Positions 17,202 to 24,396 of a DNA stretch of 37,986 nucleotides are shown in pieces. A program made the translations under genes and the position numbers. Source of the DNA: Desulfuromonas sp. TF (GTDB lineage Bacteria; Desulfobacterota; Desulfuromonadia; Desulfuromonadales; ATBO01); contig NZ_KI421413.1 in assembly GCF_000472285.1 (NCBI RefSeq), positions 1 through 37,986 of the forward strand, written 5' to 3'. The number at the start of each line of letters is the position of its first letter. The stretch's first letter is position 1. The notes beneath the pieces are model-generated. The model was not told where the DNA came from, ran no database searches, and worked only from the letters and a program-made list of their open reading frames with translations.

Positions 17202-18329
17202 ATGTCATTGGCAAAAATCCTGATCGTCGAAGACGAAATAGAGTTGGCGGAAGTGCTCGAATACAACCTGCGCAAGGAGGGGTACGAAGTTCTGACCGCC
17301 TGCGACGGTTTGAGCGCCTGCCGGCTGATCGGGGCCGAGCGGCCCGATCTGATCCTGCTCGATATCCTGCTTCCGGATCTCGACGGCTGGGAGGTCTGCC
17401 GGCTGCTGCGGAGACACCATGACCGCGAACTGGCCTCGACGCCGATCGTCATGCTGACAGCCCTGAGCGCCCTCGACGACCGTTTGAAAGGGCTGGAGCT
17501 GGGGGCCGACGCCTACCTGGCAAAGCCCTACGCGGTCAGGGAAGTGATGCTGCGGGTGCGGCAGCTGCTGGAGAAGCGGCGGGAGCGCTCGGCGCTCATG
17601 GCCGAGATGGAGGCGCTGCGGGCCGGGGCGGGGCTGCAGGCGGACTTGCAGGATCTGATGTTTCATGAGCTGCGCAACCAGATGGTGATCATCGGCGGCT
17701 TTTCCGGTCTCCTCGTCCGTGGCGGAAAGTCGGTGCCGCCGCTGGATTGCCTGGAGGCGATCCAGCGCAGCGCCGATTACCTCAGCTCTCTCGCCGAGGG
17801 ATTTCTGCTGGTCCGTCAGATCGAGACAGGAGCGTTCGAACTCCCCCGCGAGAAAGTGTCGCTGAACGCTGTACTTGAGGAGATGATCGAACTCTATCGC
17901 CCGCGGGCGGCGGCGAAGCAGATCATCCTTCGGCTCGAGACGGCCGCCGTGCCATCGCTGCAGCTGCACTCCGGCGCGGTCCGGGTGATCCTCTCCAGCC
18001 TGCTCGAAAACGCCATCAAATACAGCGAGAACGGGACCGTCGTCAGTCTCCGTTTCGCCGCCGGCAACGGCGGCAGCGATATCGAGATCGAGGATGAGGG
18101 ACCGGGAGTTTCGGAGGAGGAAGCCGAGCGTATTTTCGACCGCTTTTACCGCGGCGAGCGCCTGACCGGCACCACCCGGGGGTCCGGGTTGGGACTCTAT
18201 GTCGCGCGTACTCTGGCCCGCCACCTGGGGGGAGAGATCTCTCTGCGCAGCGCCCCGGGGCACGGAGCCTGCTTCACGGTCCACTTCCCCGCTTCTCCGG
18301 CCGGGTCGGGTCGGTTTTCACCTCAGTAG
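17202..18329 (+). CDS. Receiver-histidine kinase fusion (hybrid two-component protein, REC first)
   Basis: A 375-aa cytoplasmic signalling protein. Residues 4-125 form a receiver domain with acidic pocket E10-D11, phospho-acceptor Asp54 in LLDILLPDLDG, and Lys108 in AKPYAVREV. A coiled-coil linker (about 120-150) leads to a HisKA-like box with His155 (FHELRNQMVIIGGFSGLL). The ATPase domain has an N-box LLENAIKYS, EDEGPGVSEEEAERIF (G1), FDRFYRG and GSGLGLYVAR (G2). There is no membrane span, so it must be controlled through its own receiver, like KinA-type or cyanobacterial hybrid sensors; the output partner is not in the window. ATG 17202 is chosen because AGGAG precedes it; ATG 17190 is an alternative. 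Confidence 0.9.
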   Translation: MSLAKILIVEDEIELAEVLEYNLRKEGYEVLTACDGLSACRLIGAERPDLILLDILLPDLDGWEVCRLLRRHHDRELASTPIVMLTALSALDDRLKGLELGADAYLAKPYAVREVMLRVRQLLEKRRERSALMAEMEALRAGAGLQADLQDLMFHELRNQMVIIGGFSGLLVRGGKSVPPLDCLEAIQRSADYLSSLAEGFLLVRQIETGAFELPREKVSLNAVLEEMIELYRPRAAAKQIILRLETAAVPSLQLHSGAVRVILSSLLENAIKYSENGTVVSLRFAAGNGGSDIEIEDEGPGVSEEEAERIFDRFYRGERLTGTTRGSGLGLYVARTLARHLGGEISLRSAPGHGACFTVHFPASPAGSGRFSPQ

Positions 18330-18340
18330 GAGGAGATGAA

Positions 18341-18400
18341 ATGAGTGCCGTGGCCGAAACATCACTGTGCGCCGAAGAAGGAGAGCGATCATGCCGGTGA
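18341..18400 (+). CDS. Leader minicistron (19 codons) ahead of the PAP2 gene
   Basis: A short frame starts at ATG 18341 behind a near-perfect AGGAGGAG ribosome site. It ends inside the beginning of the PAP2 gene (TGA 18398-18400, overlapping ATG 18391). It may be a translational coupler between the kinase and the phosphatase, or a truncated remnant. The peptide shows no recognisable domain. Confidence 0.35.
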   Translation: MSAVAETSLCAEEGERSCR

Positions 18401-18972
18401 ACGGAATTCAAATGCGGGACAAGGGGTTGGCCGCTTTCTACACCCGCCACATCACCCCCCGCGAAGTCCTTCTCATGCATTATCTCTGCGACCTGCGCCG
18501 CTTCTCCCCGCTGACTCTCCTGTTTTTGGCAGCCAGCCGCCTGGGTGACGGCCCGCTCTGGGGGGTGAGCGGCATCGTTCTGCTCGTCAGCGGCCCGGCC
18601 CGGAACCGCTGGGCGGTGCTCGGGGCGGCGCTCGCCATGGCGTTTTCCGCCGCCCTGTTCATGGCAGTCAAGAACCTCATCGGCCGGCCGCGCCCCTACG
18701 AAGCCTGGCGTGACCTTCCGTGTCTGCTCGCCCCGCCCGACAAGTTCTCCTTCCCTTCGGGCCACACCATGACCGCCGTCGCCGCCTGCGCCAACTACGC
18801 CGAAATTCTTCCCGGCTCGGAAATCTTCTTCCTGCCCGCGGCTGTCCTCATTGGCCTGTCCCGGGTTTTTCTCGGCTGCCATTATCCCACCGACGTTCTG
18901 GCCGGCGCCATCCTCGGCGGCGGCATCGGCTTCGGGTCGTCGCGGCTGGTGTTTTGGCTTGCAGGTTTCTAG
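18391..18972 (+). CDS. PAP2 superfamily membrane phosphatase
   Basis: A 193-aa integral membrane phosphatase of the PAP2/PgpB-type group. All three signature motifs are present: KNLIGRPRP (KX6RP type), FPSGHTM (PSGH) and SRVFLGCHYPTD (SRX5HX3D). The catalytic His residues lie in the second and third. Several membrane helices surround them. Such enzymes dephosphorylate phosphatidate, undecaprenyl diphosphate or lipid A precursors; which one cannot be told. ATG 18391 is chosen because GAAGGAG precedes it; the frame is open a little further upstream. It follows the hybrid kinase by 60 bases and may be cotranscribed. Confidence 0.9.
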   Translation: MPVNGIQMRDKGLAAFYTRHITPREVLLMHYLCDLRRFSPLTLLFLAASRLGDGPLWGVSGIVLLVSGPARNRWAVLGAALAMAFSAALFMAVKNLIGRPRPYEAWRDLPCLLAPPDKFSFPSGHTMTAVAACANYAEILPGSEIFFLPAAVLIGLSRVFLGCHYPTDVLAGAILGGGIGFGSSRLVFWLAGF

Positions 18973-19159
18973 TATGGAGGTGGCAAATAGTGCGGAGTGG
19001 TCTGGAGTGGTCTCCATTGCGCCGCTTCGAACAGTGCTAAAATATTGGTAGGTAGATAGATCGCCACGATTTTGATACCGACTTTGCGGTAAGCGTGAGG
19101 TGTCGGTCTCAAAGGCCTGCGAAGAGAAGAAAGAACCCGTTTTTAACATCCCGAGATGA

Positions 19160-19188
19160 CCCATTGAAGAGCACATATCTTCAATGGG
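19160..19188 (+). promoter_or_regulatory. 11-bp perfect hairpin just upstream of the ribosome site of a small gene
   Basis: CCCATTGAAGA (19160-19170) pairs perfectly with TCTTCAATGGG (19178-19188) around loop GCACATA. It ends four bases before the GGAAAGGAGAAG ribosome site of the 68-aa gene at 19207. There is no U-run, so not an intrinsic terminator; a translational or mRNA-stability element is more likely. The rest of the 18973-19206 spacer holds nothing recognisable. Confidence 0.6.
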
Positions 19189-19206
19189 GCGGAAAGGAGA
19201 AGAGTC

Positions 19207-19413
19207 ATGAAGGAAACCGCTTTTAAAAAACTATGTAAGTCCGTCCAGAAAGGAGAATCGCGGTTCGTGGAGAACACCCAATCCCATCATGCCGGTAAGG
19301 CTCTCTCCTGCAGTGAAGGACGGATCGAGGTGCACATCTACGGCAAGCACGAAACCTGGCCCAATGAAGAGTGCAAAGAGTTCGAGGGACCCGATTTCGA
19401 CTATCACCGGTGA
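19207..19413 (+). CDS. Small acidic hypothetical protein (68 aa)
   Basis: A 68-residue soluble protein with a good ribosome site (GGAGAAG, seven bases before ATG 19207). Its sequence is Lys/Glu/His-rich, with two Cys (LCKS and LSCSEG) and a C-terminal acidic/aromatic tail (ECKEFEGPDFDYH) that has a third Cys. No family recognised. It looks like a real gene because of its ribosome site, the structured leader directly upstream and absence of a better frame. It precedes the cupredoxin lipoprotein on the same strand by 128 bases, without visible terminator. Confidence 0.6.
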   Translation: MKETAFKKLCKSVQKGESRFVENTQSHHAGKALSCSEGRIEVHIYGKHETWPNEECKEFEGPDFDYHR

Positions 19414-19541
19414 CCCTGGTCCAAGGCAAGCCAGGGAACTCGGCCCTGATCTCCGGGTCGATCGACCTTCAAATGCCGTTCTTGAAATGGACTTCGTGGT
19501 AGATCGAAGGAGAGAACAGGGACGAACAAAGGAGAGAGACG

Positions 19542-19934
19542 ATGAAAATGAAACCCTGGATGCTGTCGGGAGTGGTCGTCGCGCTGGTTGCGGTGCTGGC
19601 TGGGTGCGCCGGACCTAAGGTGAGCGTTTCAGCCCCTGCAGGGACAGGTGAGAAGCGGATTGCAATGGAGGCGAGCAGCTTCAGCTTCGAGCCGAACGAA
19701 ATCCTCGCCCATTCCGGAGACAGGCTGCTGCTGGAAGTGGAGAACACGTCGGGAATGGATCATAACCTGACCGTTCTCGATCCGGCCGGGGAGCTGCTTC
19801 TCTCCCGCCACCTGCCGGCCGGCCAGAAAGTGCCGATCGAACTGAACCTCGACCAACCGGGCGACTATCACTTCCACTGCGACAAACCGCTGCACCCGAG
19901 CCTCGGCATGAAGGGGACGATCCGCGCCCAATAG
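19542..19934 (+). CDS. Cupredoxin-domain lipoprotein (type 1 copper site)
   Basis: A 130-aa lipoprotein with lipobox LAGC (acylated Cys22) followed by a single cupredoxin fold. The four type-1 copper ligands can be read: His74 (GMDHNLTV), Cys113 and His118 (FHCDKPLHPSLG) and Met123 (GMKG). Similar domains occur in plastocyanin-like carriers and in cytochrome oxidase subunit II-like proteins. Role inferred: envelope electron carrier or copper handling. AAGGAG lies before ATG 19542. A large hairpin terminator follows at 20024. Confidence 0.85.
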   Translation: MKMKPWMLSGVVVALVAVLAGCAGPKVSVSAPAGTGEKRIAMEASSFSFEPNEILAHSGDRLLLEVENTSGMDHNLTVLDPAGELLLSRHLPAGQKVPIELNLDQPGDYHFHCDKPLHPSLGMKGTIRAQ

Positions 19935-20023
19935 CCGGGTCGAAGGGCTCTGCGAACCCAACAATCGCTCCATCAAAGCAAGAGGGGAAAGCTCTGATTT
20001 GAATGAGGGACATGGGGAAGGTT

Positions 20024-20056
20024 GAGGGAAACCCCGGCGGGGTTTCCCTCTTGCTT
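20024..20056. terminator. 12-bp G/C hairpin between convergent genes
   Basis: GAGGGAAACCCC (20024-20035) pairs perfectly with GGGGTTTCCCTC (20039-20050) around a 3-base loop, followed by TTGCTTG. The position between the convergent cupredoxin and Pal-like genes fits a bidirectional terminator, although the U-tract is poor. Confidence 0.7.
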
Positions 20057-20076
20057 GCGCAGTCGTTATCGGGAGC

Positions 20077-20589
20077 TTAGTTGCTTATGACGAATTCCGC
20101 CCGTCGGTCCTGTGCCCAGGCGACATTGCTCGTTGCTCCCTTGGTTGCTTTCTCTTCTCCGTAGCTGATAATGGCGACCCGCTCGGAGTCGATCCCAAGA
20201 GACATCAGGTAATCACGAACGGTTTGGGCTCGTTTCTCGCCGAGGGCCAGATTGTACGCGTCTGAGCCGCGCTCGTCAGCATGCCCCTCGATGATGATGC
20301 GGACTTCTTGTTGAGTCAGCAGCCACAGGGCATTGCCTTCCAGGGCTTTCTTGCCCTCGGGGGTGAGGGAGGAGGAGTCAAGATCAAAGAAAATCCTTTC
20401 GGCGGTCATCGCCTTCTGTACCGGTGCAGCGGCGATCGGCTCGGCTGACTCCTGGGTCACGACAGGGGCCTCCTGCTCGGCAACGACAGCGGCAACATCC
20501 TTGATCGGTTGATCGTTCACAACTGTTTTCTGGGCGCAGCCGGCCAGAGCCAGGCTGCCAATAAGAATCAGGCCAAAAAGATTCTTCAT
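20077..20589 (-). CDS. pal: Peptidoglycan-associated lipoprotein (Pal-like, OmpA C-terminal domain)
   Basis: A 170-aa lipoprotein: lipobox LAGC with acylated Cys18, an Ala/Glu/Pro-rich linker (about 20-62), then an OmpA/MotB peptidoglycan-binding domain (about 65-168). The domain has the marker IEGHADERGSDAYNLALGEK and the motif YGEEKATKG. It would anchor the outer membrane to peptidoglycan as in the Tol-Pal system. It stands alone without tol genes here, so it could be a paralogue of the tol-linked copy. GGAGG precedes ATG 20589, and a sigma-54-like element lies 75-90 bases upstream. Confidence 0.88.
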   Translation of the reverse strand: MKNLFGLILIGSLALAGCAQKTVVNDQPIKDVAAVVAEQEAPVVTQESAEPIAAAPVQKAMTAERIFFDLDSSSLTPEGKKALEGNALWLLTQQEVRIIIEGHADERGSDAYNLALGEKRAQTVRDYLMSLGIDSERVAIISYGEEKATKGATSNVAWAQDRRAEFVISN

Positions 20590-20660
20590 TTTTTACTTCC
20601 TCCTTGATGACGAATGTTAACAAACTGCGGCCGATGCAGATCGGACACGAGAAATCTCAG

Positions 20661-20677
20661 TAGCAAAAACAAGGCCA
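20661..20677 (-). promoter_or_regulatory. Possible sigma-54-type promoter for the Pal-like gene
   Basis: On the minus strand TGGCC-TTGTT-TTTGCT has GG and GC 10 bases apart, close to TGGCAC-N5-TTGCW. Transcription would start around 20651, about 60 bases before the ATG. Confidence 0.42.
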
Positions 20678-20742
20678 TCATGGATCGGTGAGTCCTTCCC
20701 GCTGTGCGCGGAAAGGGAAGGGAGGGTCAAGAGATTGAGACG

Positions 20743-20898
20743 ATGGAATCGAAGGAGATGCTGATGCATATAGTTTTGAAGACGAAGATCAGCAACGCAG
20801 GAATCGGAAAGAGAGGAGATTTTTTAATCCAAAAGAAAAAGGTTAAAATCATTCCACCCGGTGAAATGGCGCAGGTAAATGAAATTCAGCATGAATGA
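20743..20898 (+). CDS. Doubtful small ORF (51 aa)
   Basis: The A-rich stretch in the 415-base gap between the Pal-like and beta-barrel genes holds a Lys-rich frame from ATG 20743. An inner ATG at 20764 is preceded by GAAGGAG. No signal, motif or family is seen, and the amino-acid mix could come from A-rich non-coding DNA. Listed only so the gap is documented; nothing else is recognised there. Confidence 0.22.
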   Translation: MESKEMLMHIVLKTKISNAGIGKRGDFLIQKKKVKIIPPGEMAQVNEIQHE

Positions 20899-21004
20899 TC
20901 AACAGAAATTGGCAACTTACGCATGCGCTTTCACGTTCGGCAATCCACCTGTTCTGCACTCGAAGTCAAAAAGCCTCGCGCGGGTCGAAGCGTGCAATTG
21001 CTTC

Positions 21005-21733
21005 TCAGTATCCCTTGAAATGGCGGGTGAAGGTGATGAATCCCTGCACTCCGTTCACTTCGGAGGAGCCGACCGCATTGTCGAACTCCATGTCGGTGGC
21101 CAGGCCTCGAACGCTGATCCCGATGGAAGCAGTGGGGTAGTACTCGAATTCGAGGCCGGCCCGGCCGTAGACGCCGATGCCGAATTCGGAAAAACTCTCG
21201 CCAGCAGCGGCGGCGGCTGTATCGGGGTCAGCGGCATCCCCCGCTTTGACCTCACCGTCCTCCTCGTACTCGGCAAAGACCATGGCCGGCCCGGCACCCA
21301 GATAAAGCCGCCAGCGCGAACCCAGCCTCTGGTTGAGGCAGACTCCCGCAGAGAGGTCGAGCATCCAGAAGGAGGTGTCGATCTTGACGCGCGCCTGGTT
21401 CTGGCCGAGAAGGACAGTTGAGTCGCGGGATCGCCAGCCGAACAGGGCTCCTCCCTCAAACCCCACCTGGGTCGCTTCGCCGGCTAAAAAGTGCTGGCCG
21501 AAAAAACCGACGTAGGGCATCGAGGAGAGATCCTCCTCGTCGGCGAACTCCGACGATGGCACCCGGAAGGTCAGGCTGTCCTCGTCGAAGCTGGCCGCTC
21601 CGATCAGTCCCTGAAGGAAGCTGTCGCCCGCGGCGTGCGTTGTGCGGGGGAGGCCTGACGACAGGCCGGACAGGGCCAGAAGGGTGATCATGAAAATCGG
21701 AGAGGATAGAAAATAACGATTTCCCCGTGGCAT
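21005..21733 (-). CDS. Outer-membrane beta-barrel protein
   Basis: A 242-aa protein with signal peptide (about 1-35, ending THAA). Alternating amphipathic strands follow, typical of the OmpA/OmpW-like eight-stranded barrel: SMPYVGFFGQHFLAGEA, GFEGGALFGWRS, WRLYLGAGPAMVFAEY and FGIGVYGRAGLEFEYYPTAS. It ends with an aromatic residue (HFKGY), the outer-membrane insertion signal. The acidic loop (VKAGDAADPDTAAAAAGE) would be extracellular. Function unknown. GGAGGTGG precedes ATG 21733. It lies upstream of Pal on the same strand, but 415 bases away, so it is not an obvious operon. Confidence 0.82.
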   Translation of the reverse strand: MPRGNRYFLSSPIFMITLLALSGLSSGLPRTTHAAGDSFLQGLIGAASFDEDSLTFRVPSSEFADEEDLSSMPYVGFFGQHFLAGEATQVGFEGGALFGWRSRDSTVLLGQNQARVKIDTSFWMLDLSAGVCLNQRLGSRWRLYLGAGPAMVFAEYEEDGEVKAGDAADPDTAAAAAGESFSEFGIGVYGRAGLEFEYYPTASIGISVRGLATDMEFDNAVGSSEVNGVQGFITFTRHFKGY

Positions 21734-21868
21734 TCTCCACCTCCTTATTCATCCTCCCGCACTGCGGGAGCAGCTTGCCCTGGATGTTCCCTCAAGGATA
21801 GCAGGAAAAAAGAGAGCTACTGTCGATTCGGTGCGAGGGACTCTTTCCATCGGAAGCAGAGGCCGTAT

Positions 21869-22480
21869 TCATTTCTCCGGATCGAAACCGTATCCGCCTA
21901 TTTCGATATCCGCCAGGCGGCCCTTGCGAAACTTCAGAATGTGAATGAAATGACGCGGGCCGAAATTGTAAGTCCACTGTTCAACCGGAACCGTCGTCCT
22001 CCGTTCAAGAGTACGGTCCTCCCTCAGGATGGTTTCGTCATACCAGCGTTCAACCAGATCCGGTTCGCCGCATTTTTTCAGCACCTCGGCAGTGGTATCT
22101 CCTTCGGCCAGCAACTGGCCGTGCCGGCAGCGGTCCAGCCCGGAGTCCATATCGGGGTCAAAGCCGTAATCGCCTGTTTCGATATCGATGAGGATGCCGT
22201 TGGCGAACTTCAGAAAGTAAAGAAAGTCATGGGGACCGAAATTGTAAGTCCATTCATCCACTACGGAACCGATCCGTTTTTCGACGTGCGTATCCACCCC
22301 TTTCCGAAACTCTTCGAAATGGCGTTCTTCCAGCATCGGTTCACCGCATTTCTTCAGAACTTCCAGCTTACTGTCGCCGGTGGTCACCACGTCGTGTCCG
22401 CACCGCAGGGCGAGGGCTTCGGGGGCCCCCGACAGACAGAATAAAGCAAGAATCAGAGAAGAAACGATCAAATTACCCAT
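21869..22480 (-). CDS. Exported protein with two tandem DUF2845 domains
   Basis: A 203-aa protein with N-terminal signal peptide (cleavage after about residue 24, PEALA). It then has two copies of an approximately 85-residue DUF2845 domain. Copy 1 starts RCGHDVVTTGDSKLEVLKKC and copy 2 RCRHGQLLAEGDTTAEVLKK; each continues CGEP, then EWTYNFGP or QWTYNFGP, and ends DYGFDP or GYGFDP. Each copy has two Cys that could pair in the periplasm. Function of DUF2845 is unknown; most relatives have a single copy. ATG 22480 is preferred over a GTG nine bases upstream because GGAG lies eight bases before it. Confidence 0.85.
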   Translation of the reverse strand: MGNLIVSSLILALFCLSGAPEALALRCGHDVVTTGDSKLEVLKKCGEPMLEERHFEEFRKGVDTHVEKRIGSVVDEWTYNFGPHDFLYFLKFANGILIDIETGDYGFDPDMDSGLDRCRHGQLLAEGDTTAEVLKKCGEPDLVERWYDETILREDRTLERRTTVPVEQWTYNFGPRHFIHILKFRKGRLADIEIGGYGFDPEK

Positions 22481-22547
22481 TCGGAGCACTCCCGCTTATT
22501 CATGCCCGACAGAACGCGAACCCTGTTTACATCGACGAGATCGATGC

Positions 22548-22889
22548 TCATGCTTTTTTGACAAACTCCGATTTCAACTTCATTGCGCCGATACCCTCGA
22601 TCCTGCAATCGATATTGTGATCGCCATCTACCAGGCGGATATTCCTGACCTTTGTCCCGACCTTGACCACTGATGACGAGCCTTTGACCTTGAGATCCTT
22701 GATCACCGTGACCGAATCGCCGTCTTCAAGGACATTTCCGTTGGCGTCCCTGATTGCATTTTCATCGTCGGTCCTTTCGACGGCGGAAATTGCTGTCCAT
22801 TCATGTGCACATTCCGGACAAACATACATACTTCTGTTTTCGTAGGCGAATCCTGAACCACATTTCGGACAGCTCGGTAAATTACTCAT
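22548..22889 (-). CDS. yjdM: PhnA/YjdM family zinc-ribbon protein
   Basis: A 113-aa protein matching YjdM (formerly PhnA). An N-terminal zinc ribbon has C7, C10, C24 and C27 (CPKCGSGF and CPECAHEW). The KOW-like C-terminal domain has the typical [20 protein letters not shown] and [19 protein letters not shown]. The family name derives from the E. coli phosphonate region, but no role in phosphonate breakdown has been established for it, and no phn genes are near. GAGGAAA ribosome site before ATG 22889. Monocistronic by appearance. Confidence 0.92.
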   Translation of the reverse strand: MSNLPSCPKCGSGFAYENRSMYVCPECAHEWTAISAVERTDDENAIRDANGNVLEDGDSVTVIKDLKVKGSSSVVKVGTKVRNIRLVDGDHNIDCRIEGIGAMKLKSEFVKKA

Positions 22890-22935
22890 TTTGTTTCCTC
22901 TTCTCTGACTGACATTGTCGATATGCGTCGGGCGC

Positions 22936-23388
22936 CTATTTTCGTGCTTTACCTGTCAGTGAATCAATATCAATTCTGATGACCCTCGTCACTGCGTCTT
23001 TTTGTTCGATATATCTTTTCCCCTCCTCAATAAACGCAGGGGAGTATTTTCCCAGAAGGCTCACCAGAGCGTCGATCCTTTCGACACCCTGCACCGCGCA
23101 AGCGGTCCCGGAGACGATGACGCTCTCATACTCGGTGGCAAATTTTTCGGGGAGAATTTTCGTCCTGCCGACGACACAGAAGGACACTTTGCGATTGTAA
23201 TCCAAATTGACAAGCTTGTGACCTTCCAGGGCGCAATGGATGTAAATCGAGTTGTTTCTGTAGGCATAGCTAAGGGGGATGCCATAGGGTTGGCCGTCTT
23301 CGCCTACGGTCGATAAAACGCCATATTCCCCCTCGGCCAGCAACCATGTTGCCTCTTCTGCGCTTATTCCTCTATCTTTTCTCCTCAT
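22936..23388 (-). CDS. Pyridoxamine 5'-phosphate oxidase-like flavin-binding protein (NimA-like)
   Basis: A 150-aa split-barrel protein of the PNPOx-like/NimA group. Signature stretches are [20 protein letters not shown] at the N-terminus and then [24 protein letters not shown] and KVSFCVVG. Such proteins bind FMN or heme and reduce small compounds; substrate unknown. ATG 23388 (after TTGAGG) overlaps the end of the deacetylase gene by 17 bases in another frame, so it is coupled to it. The frame is open further upstream, but that would invade the deacetylase gene. Confidence 0.87.
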   Translation of the reverse strand: MRRKDRGISAEEATWLLAEGEYGVLSTVGEDGQPYGIPLSYAYRNNSIYIHCALEGHKLVNLDYNRKVSFCVVGRTKILPEKFATEYESVIVSGTACAVQGVERIDALVSLLGKYSPAFIEEGKRYIEQKDAVTRVIRIDIDSLTGKARK

Positions 23389-24391
23389 AAACCTCAAGAT
23401 AACTCCTTTGATTTCGGCGCACCGCAAGCACGGCGATGATTTCCGGTACCAGGCGCTCCAGAACGGCGATCGAGTAGCCGCCTTCCAGGAAGAAACCGAC
23501 CTTTCCCTCGCAGTGATCGCCTGCGATTTCTGCAATTAGTCCGGCCGCTTTGATGAAGTGCCGATCCTCCACGTTCATTACCCCGAAGGGATCTTCCCGG
23601 TGCGCATCGAAACCGGCGCTGACAAGAAGGTAATCGGGACGTATCTTTTTCTCAAAGTCGCGCAGGCTCACTTCGAAATGCCGCAGCCAATGATCGCCCG
23701 AGCTCTCCAGCGGCAGGGTGATATTGCGCGTATAGCCTGTCCCCTCGCCGCACCCGGTTTCGTGCAGGTAACCGGTATGCGGAAAAATGTGATCGGGCTC
23801 TCCATGGAGCGAGTAGTAGAAAACTCCCGGGTCTTCGCAATAGATGTAGTCGATGCCGTTGCCGTGATGAACGTCGAAATCGACCACCAGAAAGGTCGCC
23901 TCCGGTTCGTTTAGCCGGATGGCTTCGATGGCCAGCGCGACGTGGTTGATGTAGCAGAACCCTTCGGCGCTCCTTCTGCTCGCGTGGTGGCCCGGCGGGC
24001 GGATCAGCGCGAAGCCGGCGCCTTTTTCCCGCAGTGTTTCAGCCAAAGCCAGAGCGCATCCGCCCGCGGCCAGCACGGCGCGAAAGGTCGTCGGGCTGAT
24101 ACGATTGTCGGGTGACATGAAAAAGCGGCTTTGCCTCAGGCAAGCGGCCTCCAGACGCAGCAGGTACTGCTTTTCGTGTACAAGTTCCAGTTCGGAGATC
24201 CGGGCGGGCTGCGGGACTTGAAAAGAGACAGGCAGCTGTGCGGGGAGTCTGGCGCATCCGCGGAGGATGCTGCTGAGCCGCGCCGGGATTTCCGGGTGCC
24301 CTGAGCCCACCTCGTGCAGAAGGCAATCCGGGTGATAAAAGACCTGGAAGTGTTCTTTTTTAAATGGAAATCTCTTTTCCAGATCCAGCAT
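23372..24391 (-). CDS. Histone-deacetylase superfamily protein (AcuC-like)
   Basis: A 339-aa zinc-dependent deacetylase of the arginase/HDAC fold. Motifs: HPEIPARL near the start, PPGHHA with the catalytic His pair (H135-H136), VVDFDVHHGNG with zinc ligands D173 and H175, SAGFDAHREDP with zinc ligand D262, and LEGGYS with the transition-state Tyr306. Bacterial relatives include AcuC (deacetylates acetyl-CoA synthetase) and acetylpolyamine amidohydrolases. ATG 24391 has GGAG eight bases before it; a GTG at 24400 that overlaps the upstream stop (GTGA) is an alternative. It lies between a CoA-transferase-GNAT fusion and a flavin-binding protein, overlapping both, which points to a role in reversible protein acetylation. 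Confidence 0.9.
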   Translation of the reverse strand: MLDLEKRFPFKKEHFQVFYHPDCLLHEVGSGHPEIPARLSSILRGCARLPAQLPVSFQVPQPARISELELVHEKQYLLRLEAACLRQSRFFMSPDNRISPTTFRAVLAAGGCALALAETLREKGAGFALIRPPGHHASRRSAEGFCYINHVALAIEAIRLNEPEATFLVVDFDVHHGNGIDYIYCEDPGVFYYSLHGEPDHIFPHTGYLHETGCGEGTGYTRNITLPLESSGDHWLRHFEVSLRDFEKKIRPDYLLVSAGFDAHREDPFGVMNVEDRHFIKAAGLIAEIAGDHCEGKVGFFLEGGYSIAVLERLVPEIIAVLAVRRNQRSYLEVYEEKR

Positions 24392-24396
24392 GGTCG

